This document shows positions 8,206-18,207 of a stretch of DNA of 64,000 bases, in pieces. The notes beneath the pieces were generated by a model. The model was not told the DNA's origin. It ran no database searches and saw nothing but the letters and a program-made list of their open reading frames with translations. The position numbers and the translations under genes are program-made. Positions within the stretch are counted from its first letter, which is position 1, and each line of letters opens with the position of its first letter. This stretch comes from Neobacillus jeddahensis (lineage in GTDB: Bacteria > Bacillota > Bacilli > Bacillales > Cytobacillaceae): positions 49,473 to 113,472 of the forward strand of contig NZ_CCAS010000010.1 in NCBI RefSeq assembly GCF_000612625.1, read 5' to 3'.

Positions 8206-9483
8206 ATGAAAATACAGAAGATTTTACTGCTCCTCATTTTATCAACTGCAACCATCCTCTCAGCTTGTGAACATTCTATCCCCTCTGACAAGGATGATAA
8301 GCCACAGCAAAATAGCGTGCAAAAACCGGAAATGGAGCATTCTCAACAAATACTTGAGGACCTCTTTGCCCAAGCTCAAAAGGGTATGGTGAAGAATTGC
8401 CCATTTACCGCACTAGATAGCACAATTAATCAAGTGAAAACTGAATGGGGTGAGCCTGACCAAGTTGATCAAGCAGGATTGGGGTACTATGCAACCTATT
8501 CAAGTAAACATATCGTTTTTGGTTACAACGAGGCTGGAGAAATTTTCGATGTCCGTTCATTTGCGATTGAACTTCACAAGCTGACTTATGATCAAATGAT
8601 GAAGACATTGGGACCACCAAACCATTTTTCCGAAGTTGATGGTGATTCTATTTATGTTTATCAGCCAACTCCTGAAATACAACTAAAAATCATTATTCCT
8701 AAAAGTGAAACTACTATTGATCATATTAATGTTTTTAGCACTAAAAGAGGTATTGTCGCAACAAAGAACGATTACATTCTTGAAATAAAGGGTGTATCCA
8801 ATCAATTAACGAAAAATGCCTGGGAGTCCATGCAAGCCTGGCGGAACCAAATCATCTCTTTTTCAAGAAGTCAGGAAAACGTCTACATTAATGGTCCCAA
8901 TCAACAGAAGGTTGCCCTCACCTTTGATGATGGCCCTGATATGGACATCACCCCAGACATTATCAATATTCTTGCCCGCTACCATGTAAAAGGAAATTTC
9001 TTCTTTATTGGAAGTAAGGTAAAGGAACACCCAGATGTCGTCAAGAATGCCTTTGACCATGGTAACCTTGTTCTTAGTCATAGCTACAATCATGTGGAAT
9101 TAACAAAATTATCAAACGAGTCTATTCGAAATGAACTTGAAAAAGCGGGCGAAGCAATCAGCTCCATAACCGGTAAAGAGCCTGCTATCGTTCGGACCCC
9201 ATATGGTGATACAGACACTCATGTTGCAGTGGAGGCGAAGCAAGCTGGCTATTCGATTGTGCTGTGGTCGATCGATACATTAGATTGGTCACAAAAGGAA
9301 TCCCAGAATATCCTTAACAATGTATTAGACAATGTCCGAAACGGAGATATCATCTTAATGCACTCTGATACTGATAAGAGTGAGACTAAAAAAGCTCTCC
9401 CGCAATTAATTGAGGAATTACAAAAAAGGGATTTTGCTATAGTCGGGTTAGACGAATTACTAAATATAAAAGCGTATCAATAA
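8206..9483 (+). CDS. Lipoprotein with DUF4309-like domain fused to polysaccharide deacetylase
   Basis: A 425-residue predicted lipoprotein. Signal and lipobox: LLLLILSTATILSAC, with Cys21 for lipid attachment. Residues about 55-190 resemble the YjgB/DUF4309 domain (PFTALDSTINQVKTEWGEPD). Residues about 235-415 are a NodB carbohydrate esterase 4 domain with all five motifs: TFDDGPD (239-245), H292/H296 metal ligands in SHSYNH, RTPYGD (330-335), SIDTLDW (355-361) and LMHS with H386. Such enzymes N-deacetylate peptidoglycan or other amino sugar polymers outside the membrane. The substrate is not evident. Monocistronic between terminators. The two-domain arrangement is the unusual part. Confidence 0.88.
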   Translation: MKIQKILLLLILSTATILSACEHSIPSDKDDKPQQNSVQKPEMEHSQQILEDLFAQAQKGMVKNCPFTALDSTINQVKTEWGEPDQVDQAGLGYYATYSSKHIVFGYNEAGEIFDVRSFAIELHKLTYDQMMKTLGPPNHFSEVDGDSIYVYQPTPEIQLKIIIPKSETTIDHINVFSTKRGIVATKNDYILEIKGVSNQLTKNAWESMQAWRNQIISFSRSQENVYINGPNQQKVALTFDDGPDMDITPDIINILARYHVKGNFFFIGSKVKEHPDVVKNAFDHGNLVLSHSYNHVELTKLSNESIRNELEKAGEAISSITGKEPAIVRTPYGDTDTHVAVEAKQAGYSIVLWSIDTLDWSQKESQNILNNVLDNVRNGDIILMHSDTDKSETKKALPQLIEELQKRDFAIVGLDELLNIKAYQ

Positions 9484-9498
9484 TTTAGCAAAACACAT

Positions 9499-9530
9499 GA
9501 AAAAGCAGCTATACGATTAGCTGCTTTTTC
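9499..9530. terminator. Bidirectional terminator between deacetylase gene and rsuA
   Basis: A 12-bp stem, AAAAAGCAGCTA with TAGCTGCTTTTT, around a 6-base loop, between convergent genes. Confidence 0.88.
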
Positions 9531-9541
9531 GATAAAATCCT

Positions 9542-10261
9542 CTATTTCACTTGATATTCTCTCAATAATGTCAATTCTTCATCAGTCAGTTCACGATATT
9601 CGCCTAATTCGAGGGTTTCATCCAATCCGAGTGGTCCCATCGTCATCCGTTTAAGATAGACAACTTTTTTTCCAACAGCTTCAAACATCCGTTTCACTTG
9701 ATGAAATTTTCCTTCGGTGATGGTTAACTCAATCTCCGAACGAATCCCTGCTTTCAAGATCTTTAAAAAGCCAGGCTTCGTTTCGTAACCATCATCCAAG
9801 GTTACCCCTTGTGCAAAGGCTTCAACATCTTTTTCCGTTACTTCCCCGTCGATGCTGGCAAAGTACATCTTCGGCACATGCTTTTTTGGTGAAAGTAAGC
9901 GATGAGCCAATTGACCATCATTGGTAATGAGGAGCAGTCCCTCTGTATCCTTGTCCAATCTTCCGACAGGGAATGGTTCATACACCTGATCCTCCATCTC
10001 CAATAAATCAATGACTGTTTCACAAGAGTTATCCTCCGTTGCTGATAGGACTCCTGGAGGCTTATTCATCATAAGATAAATGTATTCTTTATATTCAATG
10101 ATTTCCCCATTAAGGGTGATGGTTTGCTCCGCCGTATCCACATGCTGCTTTGCATCTTTAATGAGTACGTCATCCACTTTAACGGCACCACTTTTTAGGA
10201 GCTGTTTCACTTCCTTACGGCTGCCATAGCCAAGGTTCGCTAGCATTTTGTCAATTCTCAA
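9542..10261 (-). CDS. 16S rRNA pseudouridine synthase, RsuA family
   Basis: A 239-residue pseudouridine synthase, most likely modifying 16S rRNA as E. coli RsuA (position 516) does. An S4 RNA-binding domain occupies residues 1-60 (RIDKMLANLGYGSRKEVKQLLKSGAVKV). The catalytic block GRLDKDTEGLLLITNDG (about 101-117) holds the essential Asp. The start is TTG, backed by GGAGGAG. It corresponds to B. subtilis YtzG and lies downstream of ytgP with an 11-bp overlap, so the two are likely one transcript with coupled translation. Confidence 0.9.
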   Translation of the reverse strand: MRIDKMLANLGYGSRKEVKQLLKSGAVKVDDVLIKDAKQHVDTAEQTITLNGEIIEYKEYIYLMMNKPPGVLSATEDNSCETVIDLLEMEDQVYEPFPVGRLDKDTEGLLLITNDGQLAHRLLSPKKHVPKMYFASIDGEVTEKDVEAFAQGVTLDDGYETKPGFLKILKAGIRSEIELTITEGKFHQVKRMFEAVGKKVVYLKRMTMGPLGLDETLELGEYRELTDEELTLLREYQVK

Positions 10262-11876
10262 CGCGTTTTCTCCTCCCTGGTAATTTTGTCATTAACCGAT
10301 CAAGTTTATCTCCAAATAAACGGCTGGCAAGTCCTGATTTTAAGCCAAGATAAAAATAAATTCCAGCTCCCACTGCAGCGCAAATGACGATCATTAATAC
10401 AGATTGAAACTTTAACGCAGGCGATAGGAATAATGATAATAGTTTGTACATTAATTCTGTGCCCACCCACATACATCCAGCAAAGATGACTATTAATAAA
10501 CTTCTTCTCCAAACAAGACGGTAAGGATAACGCGCATATACCTTAATCACAATCAAATTGATGAGAATAGCTGCAACATATCCAAGAGTAGTTGCTAATA
10601 CCGCCCCTCTTGTTTCCATCATTTTGATTAACGGTATATTGAGGGATAATTTTATTAATAATCCCACTAGTAAACTTAATACCGTAAACCGCTGTTCATT
10701 AATCCCTTGTAATATGGCCGCGGTAACAGAATAGAGAGAAAAGAGAATGGCAACTGGTGCATATGCCCTTAATACTTCCGTACCAATGACATCATGCTGA
10801 TAAAATGCCGTATAAACGGGTTCTGCCAATAAGGAAAGACCAATGGCTGCAGGTAACGTTAAAAATAGCAGTACTTGAAATGTCTGATTTAATTGGCGAT
10901 TTAAACTTGCACCTTCACCATCAATAAAGGCCTTCGTTATACTTGGTACGAGCGTTAATGAAAAGCCCGTTGCCAGTGATACAGGGATAATAACAATCTT
11001 ATGTGATTCAAAATTTAAAATAGAGAAGAAGGATTCCGCAAACTTCTTTTTCCCGATTTCCGCCATTGCCTGGCTAAAGGTGAATTGATCAATCGCTTGA
11101 AATAATGGGTTGGCAATCCCGACTAACACAAACGGAAAGGCATAGATAAGAATTTCCTTATAAATGTCCTTTAATGAAATATTTATTGTGCCCTTATCAT
11201 GCGTAAGCAGTTCATCTAAATACGGTTTTCGTTTATACCAATACCAAAATAAAACGATCAAACCGCCAATGGCGCCAATAAAGGCTGCAAACGTGGCGAC
11301 ACTTACGGCGGTAACCATTTTTCCATTAAACATATGTAAGACTGCAAACGCCCCTAAAAGGGTAAACGCAATCCTGACAATTTGTTCCACGACTTGTGAG
11401 AGAGCTGACGGGCCCATCGATTGGTGCCCTTGAAAGAATCCTCTGATGAGACTCATAAATGGAACAACAATTAGCGCAAAACTAACCGCACGCATGACGG
11501 TGGTGACATTTTCTAAATTAGCCTTTTTATCGCCAACACTCATTTCTGCTAATGTAGGCGCTGCGAGATACATCACCAAAAAAGCCATAACCCCGGTAGC
11601 CAGCATGATAACTAATCCCGACTTAAACAGCTTCCTGCCAACTGCATACTCCTCAAGTGCATTATATTTTGAAATAAACTTTGATACAGCGAGCGGAACA
11701 CCCGCCGTCGCGATACTTATAAAAATGGTATAAGGAACATAAGAGAATTGATAAAGCGTTGTTCCTTCCCTGCCGACAATTTGAAAGAATGGAATAACAT
11801 AAATTAAACCGATTACCTTTGAAAGGATAGTTCCTAATGTTAATATAAAAGTTCCTCTTAATAGTTTAGACTGCAT
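10251..11876 (-). CDS. ytgP: Polysaccharide/lipid flippase, MOP superfamily (YtgP)
   Basis: A 541-residue membrane protein with about 14 predicted segments, of the PST/MOP exporter group. Family members such as YtgP (AmiJ-like/Amj-related function in B. subtilis) can flip lipid II or other polyprenyl-linked intermediates across the membrane; YtgP has been called MurJ of B. subtilis. The N-terminus MQSKLLRGTFILTLGTILSKVIGLIYVIPF is typical. ATG at 11876 is preferred because AGGAAGGGA stands just before it; a TTG seven codons upstream lacks support. It overlaps the rsuA-type gene by 11 bp. Peptidoglycan precursor export is an inference from the family. Confidence 0.88.
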   Translation of the reverse strand: MQSKLLRGTFILTLGTILSKVIGLIYVIPFFQIVGREGTTLYQFSYVPYTIFISIATAGVPLAVSKFISKYNALEEYAVGRKLFKSGLVIMLATGVMAFLVMYLAAPTLAEMSVGDKKANLENVTTVMRAVSFALIVVPFMSLIRGFFQGHQSMGPSALSQVVEQIVRIAFTLLGAFAVLHMFNGKMVTAVSVATFAAFIGAIGGLIVLFWYWYKRKPYLDELLTHDKGTINISLKDIYKEILIYAFPFVLVGIANPLFQAIDQFTFSQAMAEIGKKKFAESFFSILNFESHKIVIIPVSLATGFSLTLVPSITKAFIDGEGASLNRQLNQTFQVLLFLTLPAAIGLSLLAEPVYTAFYQHDVIGTEVLRAYAPVAILFSLYSVTAAILQGINEQRFTVLSLLVGLLIKLSLNIPLIKMMETRGAVLATTLGYVAAILINLIVIKVYARYPYRLVWRRSLLIVIFAGCMWVGTELMYKLLSLFLSPALKFQSVLMIVICAAVGAGIYFYLGLKSGLASRLFGDKLDRLMTKLPGRRKRVEN

Positions 11877-12112
11877 AGAATCCCTTCCTATTTCCAAAAG
11901 CGCAAGCGCCTTATCAAGTAAAATTCGACGTTTTTTGCATACTATTGTAGTTTACAACTCTTTTTCCTATGATGCTACTAACAACCATAGAAAAATTATT
12001 AAAAATTGTTGACTATTTATTTTGTTTTCAGTTATTACGGATATGGTTATAATGGTGTAATTGTAATAAATATTACTAGCATACCCATAGAATGAAAAAA
12101 GTTGGTGCAAAT

Positions 12113-13387
12113 ATGGACTACGACGTAATTGTCATTGGCGGAGGCCCTTCAGGGTTGATGGCTGCCATCGCCGCTGGTGAGAAAGGCGCAAAAGTATTAT
12201 TAATTGATAAAGGAGATAAGTTGGGACGAAAGCTTGCTATTTCCGGCGGTGGACGTTGCAATGTTACGAACCGCTTGCCAGTCCAGGAAATCATCAAGCA
12301 CTTGCCAGGTAACGGCAAGTTTTTATATAGTGCATTTTCTATTTTTAGTAATGAAGATATCATCAAATTCTTTGAAAAGCTCGGAATTGCTTTAAAGGAA
12401 GAAGACCATGGACGAATGTTCCCTGTTTCCAATAAGTCTCAATCCGTAGTAGATGCACTCCTAACACAATTAGAAAAATTGCATGTTAAAGTCTATAAAA
12501 ATAGTCCAGTTAAAAATGTAATTTATGAAAATGGTCATGTTTCGGGGGTATTATTGAAGGATGGCCAACCAATCAGCACATCCGCAGTAATTATTGCAGT
12601 TGGTGGAAAATCCGTCCCCCACACAGGTTCTACCGGTGATGGATATGCATGGGCGGAAAAGGCTGGACACACGATTACGGAATTATTTCCAACCGAAGTC
12701 CCTGTTACATCAAATGAACCATTTATTAGGCACAAGTCTCTCCAAGGCCTAGCTCTTAGAGACATTAATGTAAGTGTGCTCAGTCCAAAGGGAAAGGCCA
12801 TCATCACGCATCGAATGGATATGCTGTTTACCCATTTTGGCCTCAGTGGTCCTGCTGTCCTTCGTTGCAGTCAGTTTGTCGTCAAGGCAATGAAGAAGTG
12901 GAAATTATCAGAAGTAATGATGAGCCTAGATGCACTGCCAGATCAAACAGAAGAGCAAGTTTTTCAAGAAATCGTTAAGCTTGTCAAAAGCGAACCTAAA
13001 AAAAGTATAAAGAATACGTTAAAAGGGTTTATACCTGAAAGATATCTTCTTTTTCTCTTAGAAAATAACGGAATAGAACCAACTGAACAGGGTGGGACCA
13101 TCTCAAATGAGAAGGTTCGCAGTTTTGCAAAAAGCTGTAAGCAATTCATCATCAATGTAAATGGCACCCTGCCACTCGAAAAGGCCTTTGTCACCGGCGG
13201 CGGTGTATCTGTCAAAGAAATTGAACCACAAACAATGGCCTCTAAATTAATGAATGGTCTTTTCTTCTGTGGTGAAATCCTTGATATACATGGCTATACA
13301 GGCGGCTATAATATTACATCCGCTCTGATAACGGGAAGACTTGCTGGTACAAATGCTGCTATAGCAGCAAAAAAAAATAGGGCTTGA
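12113..13387 (+). CDS. ytfP: NAD(P)/FAD-dependent oxidoreductase, HI0933/BaiN family (YtfP)
   Basis: A flavoprotein of about 424 residues in the HI0933-like family. The N-terminal dinucleotide fold is [24 protein letters not shown]; the family block [10 protein letters not shown] follows near residue 52, and the C-terminus closes the FAD site with [31 protein letters not shown]. The physiological reaction is not established for B. subtilis YtfP. ATG at 12113 fits family starts; an ATG seven codons upstream (12092) has no ribosome binding site. A probable promoter is TTTTCA-N17-TATAAT at 12025-12053. It diverges from ytgP, as in B. subtilis. Confidence 0.88.
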   Translation: MDYDVIVIGGGPSGLMAAIAAGEKGAKVLLIDKGDKLGRKLAISGGGRCNVTNRLPVQEIIKHLPGNGKFLYSAFSIFSNEDIIKFFEKLGIALKEEDHGRMFPVSNKSQSVVDALLTQLEKLHVKVYKNSPVKNVIYENGHVSGVLLKDGQPISTSAVIIAVGGKSVPHTGSTGDGYAWAEKAGHTITELFPTEVPVTSNEPFIRHKSLQGLALRDINVSVLSPKGKAIITHRMDMLFTHFGLSGPAVLRCSQFVVKAMKKWKLSEVMMSLDALPDQTEEQVFQEIVKLVKSEPKKSIKNTLKGFIPERYLLFLLENNGIEPTEQGGTISNEKVRSFAKSCKQFIINVNGTLPLEKAFVTGGGVSVKEIEPQTMASKLMNGLFFCGEILDIHGYTGGYNITSALITGRLAGTNAAIAAKKNRA

Positions 13388-13402
13388 CAACTTTGTCAAG
13401 CC
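13381..13402. terminator. Terminator between ytfP and cse60
   Basis: GGCTTGACA pairs with TGTCAAGCC over a 4-base loop. The long A run on its left makes it a strong terminator for the minus strand gene; in the plus direction the T tail is weak. Confidence 0.75.
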
Positions 13403-13581
13403 TTATAAATTATCATCGCTGTAAAACAATATATTTGCTCTTCCTCTTCTTCCTCTGCCATGGCTGCCACATTGTACTTAATATCTAGCAGACTCTTTTC
13501 TTCTATCCCGCGTAAAAAACGGTTCATTTCCTTTTCTAAATCCTTTTCATGCTCACGATCAAACAACTTAACCTGTATCAC
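13396..13581 (-). CDS. cse60: Sporulation protein Cse60
   Basis: A 61-residue acidic protein matching the Spore_Cse60 family: VKLFDREHEKDLEKEMNRFL at the start, a central LLDIKYNVAAM and a C-terminal FTAMIIYKA strand. In B. subtilis Cse60 is made in the mother cell under sigma-E; its function is not known. Start is GTG with GAAAGGGAG upstream. I could not identify a convincing sigma-E promoter in the AT-rich 100 bp before it. It is a single gene between two terminators. Confidence 0.82.
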   Translation of the reverse strand: MIQVKLFDREHEKDLEKEMNRFLRGIEEKSLLDIKYNVAAMAEEEEEEQIYCFTAMIIYKA

Positions 13582-13674
13582 GATACTCTCCCTTTCATTT
13601 TATTTATCATTATTGACTATTTATCTGAATTTTAAAAATTAATTCCTTTTAAAATTAGGATTTTTACTGTTTTT

Positions 13675-13709
13675 TGTACAAAAAAACCGATTCCAAAGTG
13701 GAATCGGTT
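13675..13709 (-). terminator. Terminator after the rhodanese gene
   Basis: AACCGATTCC pairs with GGAATCGGTT over a 5-base loop, with a long T run on the minus strand. Confidence 0.88.
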
Positions 13710-14022
13710 ATTCAACGTATTCGGTTTCTCCTGTCCATGCTAGCATGCCGCCCACCATATTGCGAACCTTGTATCCTTGCTCATGCAAGTAATGACAAAC
13801 ATTTCCACTGCGGTGGCTGGAACGGCAGATAAAAATATACTCTTTTTCTTTGTCAAAATAGTCCAGACTGTTTGGAATGTCGCCCATCCGAATATGCTTT
13901 GCGCCTGGGATCATTCCATAGACGACCTCATCATCTTCCCTCACGTCGACAAGCTCCAGCTTCTCTCCTGCCTCAAGCTTCCTTTCCAATTCTTCTGGTG
14001 TAATTGTGTTGATTTCTTCCAT
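13708..14022 (-). CDS. ytwF: Single-domain rhodanese-like protein (YtwF)
   Basis: A 104-residue rhodanese (sulfurtransferase) domain. The active-site loop CRSSHRS, with Cys about residue 66, is in YIFICRSSHRSGNVCHYL; the N-terminal DVREDDEVVYGMIPGAKHI is the family's structural motif. It probably carries persulfide sulfur, though donor and acceptor are unknown. It lies directly downstream of leuS, as ytwF does in B. subtilis, but a terminator separates them, so read-through or a separate promoter is needed. Site AAAAGGGGAT precedes ATG. Confidence 0.88.
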   Translation of the reverse strand: MEEINTITPEELERKLEAGEKLELVDVREDDEVVYGMIPGAKHIRMGDIPNSLDYFDKEKEYIFICRSSHRSGNVCHYLHEQGYKVRNMVGGMLAWTGETEYVE

Positions 14023-14041
14023 TCAATCCATCCCCTTTTAG

Positions 14042-14071
14042 AAAAGCATCCCCCCGCATAGGGGGAGCTTT
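14042..14071 (-). terminator. Terminator between leuS and the rhodanese gene
   Basis: On the minus strand AAGCTCCCCC pairs with GGGGGGATGCTT around TATGC, followed by TTTTC. Confidence 0.75.
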
Positions 14072-14080
14072 ATGACCTCA

Positions 14081-16498
14081 TTAATTTGCAACAATATTGA
14101 CTAGTTTACCCGGAACAGTAATAACTTTGCGAACTGTTTTTCCTTCAATTTGCTCTTTGATGTGATCATCTTCCATAGCAATCCCTTCTAATGCTTCTTT
14201 CGTAGCATCAGTTGGAACCATCAGCTTTGTCTTTACCTTTCCGTTCACTTGAATCACAATTTCAACTTCCTCATCGACAAGTTTTGCTTCATCATATGCT
14301 GGCCACGCTTCATAAGAAATGGTTCCCCTATGCCCTAACTTTTCCCATAACTCTTCTGCGAAATGCGGACAAACAGGGGCAAGCATTTTGACGAAACCTT
14401 CCATGTAATCCAGCGAAAGTTCGGTTGCTTTATAAGCTTCATTAATAAACACCATCATTTGAGAAATCGCTGTGTTAAAACGGAGACCTTCATAATCTTC
14501 CGTCACCTTTTTCACCGTTTGGTGATAAATTTTCTCCAAGCTAGAACCATTGTCTACAACTTTGATTTTCGGACTTAATGACCCGTTCTCTTCCACTAAT
14601 AGACGCCAAATCCGGTCTAAGAACCGACGCGAACCATCCAAACCATTTGTCGACCAAGCAATCGAAGCATCGAGTGGTCCCATGAACATTTCATATAAGC
14701 GTAATGTATCGGCGCCATGGCTATCGACAATATCATCAGGATTGACAACATTTCCTTTAGATTTACTCATCTTTTCATTACCTTCGCCTAAAATCATTCC
14801 TTGGTTGAAAAGCTTTTGGAATGGCTCTTTTGTTGGCACAACACCAATATCATACAAGAACTTATGCCAGAAGCGAGCGTATAGCAAGTGGAGAACAGCA
14901 TGCTCCGCACCACCAATGTAAATATCAACAGGTAACCAATGGTTTAATTTTTCCTGTGAGGCAAGGGCCTGATCATTTTTTGGATCAATATAACGTAAAT
15001 AATACCAACAGCTACCTGCCCATTGTGGCATGGTATTGGTTTCGCGACGTCCTTTTTTCCCCGTTTCAGGATCGACGACATTTACCCAATCAGCAATATT
15101 AGCAAGTGGTGATTCTCCAGTTCCTGATGGTTTAATATCGGTTGTCTTTGGTAATGTCAATGGAAGCTGATCTTCCGGAACGGCTGTTGATGTGCCATCT
15201 TCCCAATGGATAATCGGAATCGGCTCACCCCAATAACGTTGACGGCTAAATAACCAATCGCGTAAGCGGAAGGTTACCTTTTTGCTTCCAATTCCCTTCC
15301 CTTCTAACCAAGAAATCATTTGGGAAATAGCCACTTCTTTATTCAACCCATTTAAGAATTCAGAGTTAATGTGTTCTCCGTCACCTGTATAGGCTTCCTT
15401 CTCAACATCCCCACCGGCCACAACTGGCTTAATTGGTAAATTGAATTCCTTGGCAAATTCGTAGTCACGTTCATCGTGAGCTGGTACTGCCATGATTGCA
15501 CCCGTTCCATAACTGACGAGTACATAATCGGCGATCCAGATTGGCATTTTTTCACCATTGGCTGGGTTAATCGCAAAGGCACCGGTAAATACGCCTGTTT
15601 TCTCTTTAGCTAAGTCTGTACGCTCTAAGTCGCTCTTCAATTTAACCTTATCTAAGTATGCCTTAACAGCAGTACGCTGCTCTTCAGTTGTAATCTTTTC
15701 AACAAAGGCGTGCTCAGGAGCCAATACGGCATACGTTGCACCGAATAATGTGTCTGGACGGGTGGTGAAAACTGTAAATGTTTCTTCGTGTCCTTCGATT
15801 TGAAAAGTGACTTCTGCTCCTTCAGAACGGCCAATCCAATTACGCTGCATTTCTTTTAAACTTTCTGGCCAATCAAGCTCTTCAAGGTCTTCAAGTAAAC
15901 GATCGCCATAGGCCGTAATCTTTAACATCCATTGCTTCATTGGGCGGCGCTCAACCGGATGTCCACCGCGTTCACTTTTCCCATCGATTACTTCTTCGTT
16001 AGCCAGAACGGTTCCCAATGCCGGACACCAGTTCACGGCAACTTCATCAATGTAAGCAAGCCCTTTTTCCCATAACTTTAAGAAAATCCATTGTGTCCAC
16101 TTATAGTATTCAGGATCCGTTGTGTTAACCTCTCGATCCCAATCATACGAGAATCCAAGTGACTTAATTTGTCGACGGAATGTATCAATATTTTTCGCTG
16201 TAAATTCAGCTGGATCGTTCCCTGTATCCAATGCATATTGTTCTGCTGGTAATCCAAAGGCATCCCAGCCCATTGGGTGAAGGACATTATATCCCTGCAT
16301 CCTTTTTAGACGGGAGAGGATATCGGTCGCCGTATACCCTTCTGGGTGTCCGACATGGAGTCCAGCTCCCGATGGGTATGGAAACATATCTAAAGCATAA
16401 AATTTCCGCTTATCATATTCTTCGCTCGTTTTGAATGTTTTTTCTTCTTCCCATTTCTTTTGCCACTTTTTCTCAATCTTTTGATGATCGAAACTCAT
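14081..16498 (-). CDS. leuS: Leucyl-tRNA synthetase
   Basis: Class I synthetase of 805 residues, attaching leucine to tRNA-Leu in the cytoplasm. The HIGH motif appears as HVGH in [18 protein letters not shown] (about residues 41-58) and the KMSKS motif as [11 protein letters not shown] (about 575-585). The region between them includes the CP1 editing domain ([19 protein letters not shown]). C-terminal anticodon-binding and LeuS-specific domains end with the VPGKLVN tail. AAGGAGGAAACAAAT precedes ATG. Expression is set by the T-box leader immediately upstream, so it should rise when uncharged tRNA-Leu accumulates. Confidence 0.97.
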   Translation of the reverse strand: MSFDHQKIEKKWQKKWEEEKTFKTSEEYDKRKFYALDMFPYPSGAGLHVGHPEGYTATDILSRLKRMQGYNVLHPMGWDAFGLPAEQYALDTGNDPAEFTAKNIDTFRRQIKSLGFSYDWDREVNTTDPEYYKWTQWIFLKLWEKGLAYIDEVAVNWCPALGTVLANEEVIDGKSERGGHPVERRPMKQWMLKITAYGDRLLEDLEELDWPESLKEMQRNWIGRSEGAEVTFQIEGHEETFTVFTTRPDTLFGATYAVLAPEHAFVEKITTEEQRTAVKAYLDKVKLKSDLERTDLAKEKTGVFTGAFAINPANGEKMPIWIADYVLVSYGTGAIMAVPAHDERDYEFAKEFNLPIKPVVAGGDVEKEAYTGDGEHINSEFLNGLNKEVAISQMISWLEGKGIGSKKVTFRLRDWLFSRQRYWGEPIPIIHWEDGTSTAVPEDQLPLTLPKTTDIKPSGTGESPLANIADWVNVVDPETGKKGRRETNTMPQWAGSCWYYLRYIDPKNDQALASQEKLNHWLPVDIYIGGAEHAVLHLLYARFWHKFLYDIGVVPTKEPFQKLFNQGMILGEGNEKMSKSKGNVVNPDDIVDSHGADTLRLYEMFMGPLDASIAWSTNGLDGSRRFLDRIWRLLVEENGSLSPKIKVVDNGSSLEKIYHQTVKKVTEDYEGLRFNTAISQMMVFINEAYKATELSLDYMEGFVKMLAPVCPHFAEELWEKLGHRGTISYEAWPAYDEAKLVDEEVEIVIQVNGKVKTKLMVPTDATKEALEGIAMEDDHIKEQIEGKTVRKVITVPGKLVNIVAN

Positions 16499-16518
16499 AT
16501 TTGTTTCCTCCTTAAAAT

Positions 16519-16775
16519 AAAAAAACCCCTCATCCCATAAAAGGGACGAGAGGATTGTATGTATCTTCCCGCGGTACCACCCACATTAGTGCTTAACTGC
16601 ACTCGCTTCATTCATCCTTAACGCGGAATACGGCAGGCATTACTATCCTTCATACCTGCAACTCATAGGCGAGTTCATGACCTACCCGGTTGACTTTCAC
16701 CAGCCGTCAACTCTCTTTTGTTTCGGTTAGGCACCACTACTACTCCTGATCACTGTTTTTTCAATATAAAGTATT
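16519..16775 (-). promoter_or_regulatory. T-box leader of leuS (Leu, CUC specifier)
   Basis: The leuS leader has the conserved T-box sequence GGGTGGTACCGCGG (minus strand, 16569-16582), whose UGGU bulge pairs with the tRNA acceptor end. Stem I includes GAACTC, giving a CUC leucine specifier at 16671-16673. The terminator is CCTCTCGTCCC with GGGATGAGGGG and a T run (16519-16552), ending 20 bases before leuS. Uncharged tRNA-Leu(GAG) would stabilise the antiterminator. Confidence 0.93.
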
Positions 16776-16781
16776 ACGGTT

Positions 16782-16810
16782 ATTGTATTAAATTTTTGCA
16801 CGGGTTGCAA
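16782..16810 (-). promoter_or_regulatory. Promoter of the leuS T-box transcript
   Basis: Minus strand TTGCAA (16805-16810), 17 bp, TACAAT (16782-16787), close to the sigma-A consensus and correctly placed before the T-box stem I. Confidence 0.8.
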
Positions 16811-17071
16811 GCAATCAAACGCCTAAATTAAGGATGGACCAAATTTATTTAGATTAAACATCTGTACTGATTTAATAAGATCGAAACCATTGGCCGGCTA
16901 TACACAGGTGGCACTTCTCATTTTTATTATTCACTCTTGTCCATTGACCACCATTGTTGTATGATTTTAATAACATAATGAAGCTGGGCAATTCTCAACA
17001 TTTATACATTCTTATCAATAATCAATGGATTCATTTTTTTATGAATAGATTATGACGTGGAAGTGCATTTA

Positions 17072-18199
17072 ATGATGAATAGGATTATGAATAAATTAAA
17101 AAGGCGATTCCTACTTAAGGTAAAATCCCACTTAAAGTCTTTGGGAGTAGATAAAGGAAAAGCGGAAGCACTTTCTGAACTTCAGGATTCTGTTGAAAAC
17201 ATGATGTGGTTAAATCAACATTATAAAATCCTTCATAATTTTGCTCAAATTTGCAGCAAGACATTAAATGAAGAGATCCTGCTAAAAAAAACATATGAAA
17301 TGGTTGCAGAGGTCATGGCGGCTGATTCATTTTACTTGGCCTCCTATACTGAGGGAGAAGACCAAATTAAAATACTTCTAATGGTCGATGAAGGAGTATA
17401 TTTCCCCCCCTTCACAATCGAATTTGGCGAAAATAATGCCTCAATTGCCATTCAATCCAGGCAAATTATTCATCACAAAGTCGAAAGTGATGATAAAGGA
17501 AAAAGGTACATTGTCGGATCAAATGAGACGAAGTCTCATATCTATGTCCCCATCATTTTCGATGATCAGGTTAAAGGAGTCATCTCCGCCCAAAGTTTTA
17601 AAGAATTCGCCTACCGGAAAGAACATGAAGAATTATTACAAATTATTGGCGCACAAGTCCTGACCTCCATTGAAACTGCTAGACTTTATGAAAAAATTTA
17701 TTTAATGTCTTTTACAGATGATTTAACAGGTTTATATAATCGTGGATATTTTGAAAAAAAGCTCGAAAAATACATGCAGGAAATGAATTCAGAAATTGCT
17801 ATCGTGATTTGTGATTTGGATGAGCTGAAGTATGTAAATGATCGTTACGGACATAAAGCGGGCGATCTTTTAATCCAAACAACTGCAGCCATCTTAAAAA
17901 AGTTTTCCTCAGAGAAAGTCATAACCGCAAGATTAGGCGGCGATGAATTTGCCCTCCTCATTGTCGACTCTTCCCTAGAAGAAGTAGAGAGAATGGTTGA
18001 TTCGATTGATAAAAAGGTTAATTCATATAAAATTGAATCGATCGCGCAAACCATTAACATGTCTATTGGATTTGCGTACAGCCCGGAATCCATTAATCAT
18101 GTAGATAAGTTATTTACTGTGGCAGATAAAAATATGTATCAAATGAAGCGACAAAAAAAACTGGAACTGATTAAGGATGTGGATAGGGAGCAATCATAA
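17072..18199 (+). CDS. GAF-GGDEF diguanylate cyclase
   Basis: A soluble protein of 375 residues. A GAF-like sensor domain (about 55-205) precedes a GGDEF domain (about 212-370) that begins with DDLTGLYNRGYF and has the intact catalytic motif RLGGDEFALL, so it should make c-di-GMP from two GTP. No RxxD inhibitory site is visible at the usual position before GGDEF. No membrane segment or EAL domain. ATG at 17072 is chosen because GGAAGTG stands six bases before it; GTG at 17057 is an alternative. A possible promoter is TTGTCC-N17-TATGAT (16937-16965). Single gene, terminated by an unusually long hairpin. Confidence 0.88.
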   Translation: MMNRIMNKLKRRFLLKVKSHLKSLGVDKGKAEALSELQDSVENMMWLNQHYKILHNFAQICSKTLNEEILLKKTYEMVAEVMAADSFYLASYTEGEDQIKILLMVDEGVYFPPFTIEFGENNASIAIQSRQIIHHKVESDDKGKRYIVGSNETKSHIYVPIIFDDQVKGVISAQSFKEFAYRKEHEELLQIIGAQVLTSIETARLYEKIYLMSFTDDLTGLYNRGYFEKKLEKYMQEMNSEIAIVICDLDELKYVNDRYGHKAGDLLIQTTAAILKKFSSEKVITARLGGDEFALLIVDSSLEEVERMVDSIDKKVNSYKIESIAQTINMSIGFAYSPESINHVDKLFTVADKNMYQMKRQKKLELIKDVDREQS

Positions 18200-18207
18200 G
18201 GGATAAT

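Noticed and set aside
13777..14061. 94-codon plus strand frame opposite the rhodanese gene
   Set aside because: Antisense to a clear rhodanese domain; no supporting signals.
14550..14921. 123-codon plus strand frame opposite leuS
   Set aside because: A shadow of leuS codon usage; the leuS protein is continuous and carries its motifs here.
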